Shown here: positions 7,742 through 14,038 of the stretch, in pieces | Layout of the letters: each line of letters starts with the position of its first letter | Position numbering within the stretch: position 1 is the first letter of the stretch | DNA from: DASPMP01 sp035248725 | Lineage (GTDB): Bacteria > Gemmatimonadota > Gemmatimonadetes > Gemmatimonadales > Gemmatimonadaceae | Length of the DNA stretch: 36,516 bases | Reading direction: 5' to 3' | Assembly (NCBI GenBank): GCA_035248725.1 | Contig: DATFHG010000157.1 | Span: 1 to 36,516 of the forward strand | Notes under the pieces: generated by a model | Database searches by the model: none | What the model was told of the DNA's origin: nothing | The model's input: the letters and a program-made list of their open reading frames with translations, nothing else | Made by a program: the position numbers and the translations under genes

Positions 7742-8375
7742 GCGTCGCTTCCGCCGCGGCGCTCGAGCCGCGGAGTTCCAGCACGCCGGTCGTGATCAAT
7801 CCGTACACGGTCTTCGCGATCTCGAAGGGATCGCGCCCCAGACCCGCGGCGATCCCGCGCAGATCGCGCACGCCGTCGATGAGCGTCAGCACCTCCCACT
7901 CGCGCGGCAGCAGGTCGAGGCGGCTTTCCTTGTCGGCGATGGCGGCGAAGCCGGGCACGACGGTCACGTCGCGCACGGTCTGCGCGATGCGCGACCACTC
8001 GTCGATGCGCCGCGCACCTTCCATGAGGAGCGATTCGGTCGCGACTTCCACGCGCGGGCCGCTGGGGAACGCCTCGCTGCCGCACTCCTCGAACGAGAAG
8101 TATCCCTCCTGCCAGGAGAGCAGCTCGAAGACCGTGGCCTCGATCTGCAGCCGGAGCTGGCGTTCGCGTTCGCGCTCGGTGAAGCCCACGGGACTGATCA
8201 TCCCGGGCTTGCTGCGAATGCCGGCATGCACCACACGTCCGCTGTCGAAGTACACGACGCCTTCGTCGTCGCGCACCTCCGACGTGACGGTGAGCACGCC
8301 CGTCTTCCGGCTCAGGTCCAGCAGCTGGAAGACGTCGTGGATGCCGAGCTCCGCGAGCGGACCCTGGATGGCCAT
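7734..8375 (-). CDS. Short PATAN (DUF4388) protein
   Basis: 213 residues. It begins M-A-I-Q-G-P-L with R-K-T-G-V-L-T-V and V-V-Y-F-D-S-G-R-V. This parallels the PATAN domain of the 538-aa protein at 1922-3538. The later parts also match in pattern (E-S-L-L-M-E-G-A-R-R-I-D-E-W and V-Y-G-L-I-T-T-G-V-L). It lacks the two R-I-G-D-led MshEN-like segments and the TPR tail, so it may be a constitutive or competing version. The start was set at the ATG aligned with the paralogue, one base after the TGA of the 912-aa TPR gene. Upstream open frame is shadow of that gene. PATAN domains occur in response regulators controlling cyanobacterial phototaxis and heterocyst pattern. Confidence 0.85.
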   Translation of the reverse strand: MAIQGPLAELGIHDVFQLLDLSRKTGVLTVTSEVRDDEGVVYFDSGRVVHAGIRSKPGMISPVGFTERERERQLRLQIEATVFELLSWQEGYFSFEECGSEAFPSGPRVEVATESLLMEGARRIDEWSRIAQTVRDVTVVPGFAAIADKESRLDLLPREWEVLTLIDGVRDLRGIAAGLGRDPFEIAKTVYGLITTGVLELRGSSAAAEATHG

Positions 8376-8376
8376 G

Positions 8377-11115
8377 TCAGCTCGCCTTCCGCGCGAAGAT
8401 GCGCTCGAGATCGGTGGCCGTGCGGATCTCGCGGCGCGCACGCTTCGCGAAATCGCTCGTCGGCGCCAGATCGATCACCCGCCGCCACCGCTGGGCAGCG
8501 TCCGCGAACCGCCGCTGTTCCGACAGCCACACGCCCTCGTGATACAGCGCGCCGACGTGATCGGGGTCGAAGCGCAGCACGCGCGTGAACGCCGTGATGG
8601 CGTCGGTGCGCCGTCCCAGCTCGAGCAGCGTCTCGCCCAGCGCGATGAGTGCGTCGAAGTGGTAGGGATCGCGCTCGAGCAGCGCGATGAGGTGCGGCAG
8701 CGCGTCGTCGGGGCGGCCGGTACGGCGTCGCAGCGCGCAGAGTTTGAGCGTCGCTTCGCCATACGTCGGCACGGCATCGAGGGCAAACAGCAGCTCCTGT
8801 TCGGCCTCGCTGAATTCCTCGCGGTCGAAGAGCACGCACGCGAGCTGATAGCGCACGACAGCGTACCGCCCGTCCAGCATGAGGGCGTCGCGATATGCCG
8901 CGATGGCGCCGTCGGAGTCGCCGAGCCTGCGCGCGATGTCGCCGATGTGCTTGTGCACGTCCGCGCGCATCGGCGCCACACGTCGCGCCGTGTCCAGGGC
9001 TGCCAGGGCCGCCGCGGGATCACCGGCCTCGCCGCGCGCCGACGCGGCGAGCATGAGTGTGTCGATGTCGCCCGGGGCCCGATGCAGCACCGACTCCGCC
9101 ACCAACCGCGCCTCCGTCGCCCGACCCAGGTGGAGCAACGCCGTCGCCTCGCCGGTCATCGCGGGCACGTACTCGGCCGCGGCGGCGCGCGCCTCGCGAT
9201 ACCGTTCCAGCGCTTCGCCCCACAGCCCCTGCCGCGCAAAGATGTCGCCCAGGAGCGTGCACCCTTTTGCGCGGTCCGCGCCGCGGGCGAGCGCGCGGAT
9301 GGCCTCAGCCTGCGCACGATCGAAGAACCCCTTCGACAGCAGATCCGTGGCGAGCGCGAACGGATCCACCTCCACAGCCAGCACGGCGGAGACGGACGGT
9401 CGCGTGGGGGTGAGCTCGCGAAACAGCGAATCGAGCACTGCCGGATCGAAATCGAACTCGTCGATCGCCGTGTCCGCCCGCTTCTCTTCGCCGAGGTCGG
9501 GCTGGATCGACAGGTCGGAGTCGTCGCTCTCGAGATCGATCGCCAGCTCGAAGCGCTGCGCCACGTAGTACGGATCGAGCTGCAACGCCTGCTTCGTCTC
9601 ACGCAGCGCGCCCTCGAAGTCGCCGAGGTTCGAGAGCGTGAAGCTCATGTTGTAGTGCGCCTGCGCGAACATGGGGCGTGCCTGGATCGCACGCGCGAAG
9701 GCATTGCGCGCATCGTCGAACTTCTGCAGCTCGGCGAGCACGAGGCCCACGCCGTTCCACGCCACCGGCTGCTCCGGGAAGATCGAGAGCACCTTGCGGT
9801 AGGCCTCGAGCGCGAGCTGCATGCGCTTTCCCTTGTAGAGCAGCAACGCCTGGTTCAGGCGCGCCTTCACGAACGACGCGTTCACTTCCAGCGCGAGCCG
9901 GAACAGCTCGAAGGCCGGCTCGGGTTGACCGGCGTGATACAGCGCGACGCCGAGGTTGTTGAGCGCGAGCGCGTAGCCGCTCTCCGCCTCGACCGCCGCG
10001 CGGTAGCTCTCCTGCGCGTCCACGTAGCGCCCCGCCTGGTGCAGCGCGACGCCCCGCTCGTTCCAGAATTTCGGATTCTTCGGTTGCCGCTGGAGCAATT
10101 CGTCGTACAGCGCGACCGCTTCGTGCGTGTCGCGCAGCAACAGGTGGATCTCCGCCATCGCCTGCTGGGTGAGATCGCGATCCTCGCCGCGCTGCAGCGC
10201 GAGGCGGTATTCCGCCAGCGCCTCGGCCAGGTAGCCCTTCTGCCGGTACGCGACGCCGAGGTTGTAGTGCGTGAGTTGTGCGTCCGGCGACGGATCCATC
10301 TGCAATCCGCGCGAGGAGTCCCGCTTCGACTTGGCGTACTGTTCGCGCGACGGCGCCGCCAGCGCGAGGTTCGCATGCGTGCGCGACAGCGCGGGGTTCA
10401 GGCTGACGGCGCGCCGCATCACCTCACGCGCTTCTTCGTGGTGACCCGCGTCGCCCAGGACAAACCCGAAGAGGTAGAGCGCTTCGTGGTTCTGCGGATT
10501 CAGCGCGATCGCTCGCTCCAGGTACCCCAGCGCCTGATCGTTGATGCCGCGGTGGTACGCGATCTCACCGAGATAGAACAGCACGAGCGAGCTGTCCGGA
10601 TCGATGACCAGCGCCTGCTCGAACCACTCGCGCGCACTGTCGGCATCGCCCACAGCGTTGCGCGACAGCGCGATCTGCGTGACGGCGCCGACGTCGTGCG
10701 GATGAAACTGCAGCAGCGCCATGAACTCGGCGACCGCTTCGTCGTGGCGGGCGAGCATGGCAAAGGTGCGCCCCAGCTCCCAGCGCGCATCGCGGTCACT
10801 CGGCTCGGCCCGGAGATGCTCGCGCAGCTGCGCGATGCGCTGTTCCGCGGCCCCGCTGTTGAGATACGCGATCTCGAGGTTGCGCTGCGCGACCTGCATG
10901 CGCGGCTCGAGCTCGAGCGCGCGCATGAAGACCGTGACCGCTTCCTCATACAGTCCCTTGCTGTAATACAGGACGCCGAGGTTGTTGTGAGCGCCGGCGT
11001 CGGAGGGATCGATGCGGCGCGCGAAGGACCGCAGCACCTCGCGATCGCGGGCCGACAGGTCCGCTCGCGCGGCCTGGGCCGGCGATGCAACGGGCGTCGG
11101 CAACACCGCGGTCAT
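8377..11115 (-). CDS. Large TPR-array protein (912 aa)
   Basis: An almost entirely TPR protein. The first array occupies about 30-520, with repeated N-N-L-G-V-x-Y/L and A-L-x-L-x-P/A elements. An acidic, low-complexity linker follows at about 523-575 (runs of Asp/Glu including D-D-S-D and D-E-F-D-F-D). A second array covers about 580-890. No signal peptide, membrane segment or catalytic motif was seen, so a cytoplasmic scaffold is likely. Its start ATG overlaps the stop of the receiver-domain gene (ATGA), coupling it to that phospho-signal input. Further-upstream ATG choices would lie inside the receiver gene and were rejected. Partner proteins are unknown; the operon offers MglA, Roadblock, PATAN and AAA+ candidates. 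Confidence 0.88.
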   Translation of the reverse strand: MTAVLPTPVASPAQAARADLSARDREVLRSFARRIDPSDAGAHNNLGVLYYSKGLYEEAVTVFMRALELEPRMQVAQRNLEIAYLNSGAAEQRIAQLREHLRAEPSDRDARWELGRTFAMLARHDEAVAEFMALLQFHPHDVGAVTQIALSRNAVGDADSAREWFEQALVIDPDSSLVLFYLGEIAYHRGINDQALGYLERAIALNPQNHEALYLFGFVLGDAGHHEEAREVMRRAVSLNPALSRTHANLALAAPSREQYAKSKRDSSRGLQMDPSPDAQLTHYNLGVAYRQKGYLAEALAEYRLALQRGEDRDLTQQAMAEIHLLLRDTHEAVALYDELLQRQPKNPKFWNERGVALHQAGRYVDAQESYRAAVEAESGYALALNNLGVALYHAGQPEPAFELFRLALEVNASFVKARLNQALLLYKGKRMQLALEAYRKVLSIFPEQPVAWNGVGLVLAELQKFDDARNAFARAIQARPMFAQAHYNMSFTLSNLGDFEGALRETKQALQLDPYYVAQRFELAIDLESDDSDLSIQPDLGEEKRADTAIDEFDFDPAVLDSLFRELTPTRPSVSAVLAVEVDPFALATDLLSKGFFDRAQAEAIRALARGADRAKGCTLLGDIFARQGLWGEALERYREARAAAAEYVPAMTGEATALLHLGRATEARLVAESVLHRAPGDIDTLMLAASARGEAGDPAAALAALDTARRVAPMRADVHKHIGDIARRLGDSDGAIAAYRDALMLDGRYAVVRYQLACVLFDREEFSEAEQELLFALDAVPTYGEATLKLCALRRRTGRPDDALPHLIALLERDPYHFDALIALGETLLELGRRTDAITAFTRVLRFDPDHVGALYHEGVWLSEQRRFADAAQRWRRVIDLAPTSDFAKRARREIRTATDLERIFARKAS

Positions 11116-11474
11116 GCGAGCACGCGCTGCACCGCTTCGAGCAGGCGGCTCGCGTCGAAGGGTTTCAGCACGAACTCGCGTGCGCCGGCGTCCATGGCTT
11201 CGGCCACCAGCGACTGCTGCCCCAGCGCGCTGCACATGAGGATGCGCGCGTCGCTGTCGTAGGTGCGAATCTGACGCACGGCATCGATCCCGCCCAGGTC
11301 GGGCATGACGATGTCCATGGTGACGAAATCCGGGCGAAGTGCCTTGTATTTCTCGACGGCCTCGGCACCGGTGCTTGCCTCACCAACGACCTCGAAGCCC
11401 GCGCGGCCGAGGATGTCGCCAAGCAGTGTTCGGATGTAGACGACGTCGTCGCAAATCAGGACGGAATGGCTCAG
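11112..11474 (-). CDS. CheY-like receiver with apparent CTG start
   Basis: A stand-alone response-regulator receiver of 120 residues when started at CTG 11474. It has the acid pair D9-D10 (V-L-I-C-D-D), phospho-acceptor D54 (V-T-M-D-I-V-M-P), the Ser of M-C-S-A-L and the Lys of V-L-K-P-F. No ATG, GTG or TTG precedes D9 in this frame before an in-frame TAA. The first ATG (11318) would delete the first 52 residues, including the acid pair. GAGGA (11483-11487) sits eight bases before the CTG, an ideal ribosome site. No output domain is present, so it probably signals by binding a partner such as the TPR or PATAN proteins. No cognate histidine kinase lies in the window. Confidence 0.82.
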   Translation of the reverse strand: MSHSVLICDDVVYIRTLLGDILGRAGFEVVGEASTGAEAVEKYKALRPDFVTMDIVMPDLGGIDAVRQIRTYDSDARILMCSALGQQSLVAEAMDAGAREFVLKPFDASRLLEAVQRVLA

Positions 11475-11482
11475 CGGACAAG

Positions 11483-11487
11483 TCCTC
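11483..11487 (-). promoter_or_regulatory. Ribosome binding site supporting the CTG start
   Basis: GAGGA on the minus strand, followed by an eight-base spacer and CTG at 11474-11472. No other initiation codon in this frame can produce a complete receiver domain, so this site decides the start. Confidence 0.65.
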
Positions 11488-11543
11488 GTAAACGCAGACC
11501 AGCAAGGGGGTTAGCGACCGCAAACGCCCGTGAGAAAGACGAT

Positions 11544-12515
11544 TCAGCGGTCGATTCGATAGAAGCCGAGCATGTCCAGCGGATCGCCGGTGTCGGGGGG
11601 GATGGCGCCGTCGGAAATCTGCACCACCGCGCGGCGAAGATCATCTGGAAGCGGGGATCGAATCTCGACGTCCTGACCGGTCACCGGGTGCTTGAACAGC
11701 AGCCAGGCGGCATGGAGGAAGTGACGCTTCGGCGGAAGGGCCACCAGGCGCCGACCGCCTCCGCCACCATAAGTATCGTCACCGATCACCGGATGACCGA
11801 TGCTGCCGAGATGCACGCGGATCTGATGTGTGCGCCCGGTGAACAGGTGCGCGCGCAGCAGATCACCGACATCGAAGCGCGCGATGCGCGCGAACGCCGT
11901 CTTGGCGCGCTTCCCGGTCGCGACGATCGCCATGCGCTTCCGGTCGCGCGGGTCGCGCGCGATCGGCTTGTCCACGGTGACGACGTCCTGGTCGAGATGT
12001 CCCCAGCACAAGGCGGCGTAGCGACGCGAAATCGTTCGCTGCGCCATCGCAGCGCCGAGGACGCGATGCGCGCGGTCGGTCTTGGCGACGAGCAGGAGTC
12101 CCGACGTCTCCTTGTCGAGCCGGTGGACGATCCCCTCGCGCGTGGGATCGTCGCTGCTGGAGAGCGCCGCGCCGCGCCCCTTGAGCGCGTTGACGAGCGT
12201 TCCGGTCCAGTTGCCAGGTGCGGGATGCACCACCATCCCCGCGGGCTTGTCGATGACGAGCACGTCCTCGTCCTCGAAGCGGACCTCGAGCGGGATCTGT
12301 TCGCCGAGGATCTCGCGCGATTGCGGCGCCGGCGGGGTGACCACGATCTCCTCGCCGATGCGCGCGCGGTAGCTGGCCTTCTCGCGGCGGCCATCGACGA
12401 GCACGTGGCCGTTCGCGATCAGGGTGGCGGCGTTGTTGCGCGAGATGTCGAGGCGTTGCGAGAGCAACACGTCGAGCCGCGGGGCGTCGGCCGGCGCGGC
12501 GAAGCGGTCACTCAC
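11544..12515 (-). CDS. rluD: 23S rRNA pseudouridine synthase, RluD/RluA family
   Basis: 323 residues. An N-terminal S4 RNA-binding domain (about 12-60, R-L-D-V-L-L and I-S-R-N-N-A) precedes the RluA-family catalytic domain. The catalytic motif H-R-L-D-K-E-T-S-G is at 131-139 with Asp134. Downstream are G-R-T-H-Q-I-R-V-H-L and H-P-V-I-G-D-D. RluD converts uridines of 23S helix 69 to pseudouridine. The lspA-rluD order is common in bacteria. The GTG at 12515 fits the usual S4 start and overlaps the lspA stop by eight bases, but has no visible Shine-Dalgarno. A heptamer inverted repeat lies directly upstream. Opening at 12632 would add a repeat-encoded N-terminus and is less likely. Confidence 0.9.
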   Translation of the reverse strand: MSDRFAAPADAPRLDVLLSQRLDISRNNAATLIANGHVLVDGRREKASYRARIGEEIVVTPPAPQSREILGEQIPLEVRFEDEDVLVIDKPAGMVVHPAPGNWTGTLVNALKGRGAALSSSDDPTREGIVHRLDKETSGLLLVAKTDRAHRVLGAAMAQRTISRRYAALCWGHLDQDVVTVDKPIARDPRDRKRMAIVATGKRAKTAFARIARFDVGDLLRAHLFTGRTHQIRVHLGSIGHPVIGDDTYGGGGGRRLVALPPKRHFLHAAWLLFKHPVTGQDVEIRSPLPDDLRRAVVQISDGAIPPDTGDPLDMLGFYRIDR

Positions 12516-13083
12516 CAGGTGCGTTGGGAGTTGCGAGATCGGAGTCGGGACTTGTCGCCGTACCGTTTTCAGCTCCCAACTCCGAACTGCCAACTGCCCG
12601 TTGGCGGTCCTCCTGCAGCAACACCCAACCAAGCGTTATCGCGCCGATGGTGACCGCGCTGTCCGCGACGTTGAACGTCCAGAAGCGCACGTTGCCGACG
12701 CCGATGTCGATGAAGTCGACGACGCCCAGATACGGCGTCCGGAAGCGGTCGATGAGGTTGCCCGCCGCGCCGCCCCAGGCGAGTCCCAGCGCAAATACCT
12801 TCAATCGCTCCACGGGCGCCGCCGTGCGGTACAACCGCCAGAGAATCACGAGCGCGATCACCGCGAATGCGCCGAAGATGTAGCGCGACATCGATCCGAG
12901 GGACATGCTGAACGCGGCGCCCGGATTATAGGCCAGCGTCAGACGCACGACGTTGCCGATGACGCGGCGCGGCAGGTGGAGGTCGAGTGTGTTGACCGCC
13001 AGCCACTTGGTGACCACGTCGAGGATCACCACGACGACGGCCGCGCTCCAGAAGAGGCGGCCGTTCCTGTTCGCGCCGGACAT
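12508..13083 (-). CDS. lspA: Lipoprotein signal peptidase (copy 1)
   Basis: 191 residues, aspartic signal peptidase II that cleaves prolipoproteins in the inner membrane. Four hydrophobic segments fit the family. Conserved motifs are Y-N-P-G-A-A-F, G-N-L-I-D-R, V-V-D-F-I-D and F-N-V-A-D, retaining the acidic catalytic residues. The ATG at 13083 is nine bases after the stop of a second lspA, and both begin with the shared N-G-R-L-F-W. The last 25 or so residues are hydrophilic, encoded by repeat R2 and not expected in the family; the core ends near L-L-Q-E-D. Tandem lspA copies are unusual. Confidence 0.92.
   Translation of the reverse strand: MSGANRNGRLFWSAAVVVVILDVVTKWLAVNTLDLHLPRRVIGNVVRLTLAYNPGAAFSMSLGSMSRYIFGAFAVIALVILWRLYRTAAPVERLKVFALGLAWGGAAGNLIDRFRTPYLGVVDFIDIGVGNVRFWTFNVADSAVTIGAITLGWVLLQEDRQRAVGSSELGAENGTATSPDSDLATPNAPGE
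12521..12601. repeat. Heptamer inverted repeat R2 between lspA and rluD
   Basis: The left arm 12521-12555 contains GTTGGGA and GTTGCGA units. The right arm 12571-12601 contains AACTCCC, AACTCCG and AACTGCC units. The arms are complementary around a loop of about 15 bases. The element encodes the lspA tail and lies immediately upstream of the rluD GTG. Confidence 0.8.
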
Positions 13084-13091
13084 GTCCGGCG

Positions 13092-13634
13092 TTACGTCGC
13101 CTCGCCGGAGTTCTGCCGGAACTCGCCCGAGACGACGGCGGGCACGGGTTCGGCCGGGCGGTCCTCTGCCCAGAGCACGATGGCGAGCAGGAACGCGCCG
13201 ATGCTCACCGCCATGTCCGCGACGTTGAACGTGGGCCACCGGGTGTCGCGCACGCCGATGTCGATGAAATCGACGACGCCGCGCTCTCCGCGGATGCGGT
13301 CGATGAGGTTGCCGACCGCCCCTCCGCACACCAGCGCGAGCGAGGTGATGCGCGCGCGATCGCCCGGCGTCGTGGTGAAATACAACCGGCCGAGGATGAG
13401 CAGCGCGCCGATCGTGAGCGCCATGAAGACCCAGCGCGAGTGATCGCCCACGTGCAGGCCAAAGGCGGCGCCGGGGTTGTACACCAGCGTGAAACGCAGC
13501 CAGTCACCGGCGATGGGATGCGCGACGCCGCTGGCGCCGAGCATGCCCACCGCCGCGGCTTTGGTCACGACATCGGAGAGCACGACGGCGACGAGAATCG
13601 GCCAGAACAGCCGACCGTTTCTATCGCTTTGCAT
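13092..13634 (-). CDS. lspA: Lipoprotein signal peptidase (copy 2)
   Basis: 180 residues and complete. It has the same motif set as copy 1: Y-N-P-G-A-A-F, G-N-L-I-D-R, V-V-D-F-I-D, F-N-V-A-D. The transmembrane pattern is also the same. The sequences differ enough (for example around L-G-A-S-G-V-A-H-P) that this is not a recent duplication. The ATG at 13634 lies within the end of the TraR/DksA gene (14-base overlap), and the family N-terminus starts here. Both copies appear functional by motif content, so they may split substrates or conditions. Which is the ancestral copy cannot be decided from this window. Confidence 0.92.
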   Translation of the reverse strand: MQSDRNGRLFWPILVAVVLSDVVTKAAAVGMLGASGVAHPIAGDWLRFTLVYNPGAAFGLHVGDHSRWVFMALTIGALLILGRLYFTTTPGDRARITSLALVCGGAVGNLIDRIRGERGVVDFIDIGVRDTRWPTFNVADMAVSIGAFLLAIVLWAEDRPAEPVPAVVSGEFRQNSGEAT

Positions 13635-14037
13635 CTTCCTCGCGCTGCTTGCACTCGATGCAGTATCGCGCGTGTGGCAGCGCGTCCAGGCGCTCGAATG
13701 CGATCTCCTGGCCGCAGTTGTGGCACTTCCCAAACGTCTCCGGTGACTTGTACAGCCGGCGCAGCGCCTGGTCGATGTGCCACAGGAACCGTCCTTCCTG
13801 GCTGGCGAAGAGGAACGCTTTCTCGCGCTCCATCGCGTCGGTTCCCTGATCGGCCATATGGAAGGAGTACGCGCTCAGATCGCCGTCCGCGGCTTGATCG
13901 CTCTTGTTGAACAGCTCGTCGTGGTGCCCGAGCTCCTTCAGCACGCGCCGCCTTTCCTCGAGCAGCCGCTTCTCGAAGTATTGCAGCTGCTTCTTGGTCA
14001 TCGGCTTCGGCTTCTTCTCGCTTTTGGTCGCCGCCAT
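13621..14037 (-). CDS. TraR/DksA-family C4 zinc-finger protein
   Basis: 138 residues. The N-terminal part is lysine-rich and helical with a coiled-coil character (K-K-Q-L-Q-Y-F-E-K-R-L-L-E-E). The C-terminal zinc finger has Cys105, Cys108, Cys126 and Cys129 (C-H-N-C and C-I-E-C). DksA-type proteins bind in the RNA polymerase secondary channel and modulate rRNA and stress promoters with ppGpp. The coiled-coil-tip residues that define true DksA cannot be confirmed by eye, so only the family is claimed. It begins one base after ileS ends and overlaps lspA copy 2 by 14 bases. The ileS/TraR-like/lspA order is frequent in bacteria. Confidence 0.88.
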   Translation of the reverse strand: MAATKSEKKPKPMTKKQLQYFEKRLLEERRRVLKELGHHDELFNKSDQAADGDLSAYSFHMADQGTDAMEREKAFLFASQEGRFLWHIDQALRRLYKSPETFGKCHNCGQEIAFERLDALPHARYCIECKQREEDAKR

Positions 14038-14038
14038 C

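Noticed and set aside
7660..11262. 1200-codon plus-strand open frame opposite the large TPR gene
   Set aside because: Low-complexity, no motif, no ribosome site; the antisense strand encodes regular TPR arrays.
11112..11318. Truncated 68-residue response regulator from the first ATG
   Set aside because: It would lack the first strand, the acid pair and half the fold, while the missing part is intact in frame upstream.
11544..12632. 362-residue RluD starting at 12632
   Set aside because: The extra 39 residues are encoded by repeat R2 and lspA in another frame; the S4 domain begins right after the GTG at 12515.
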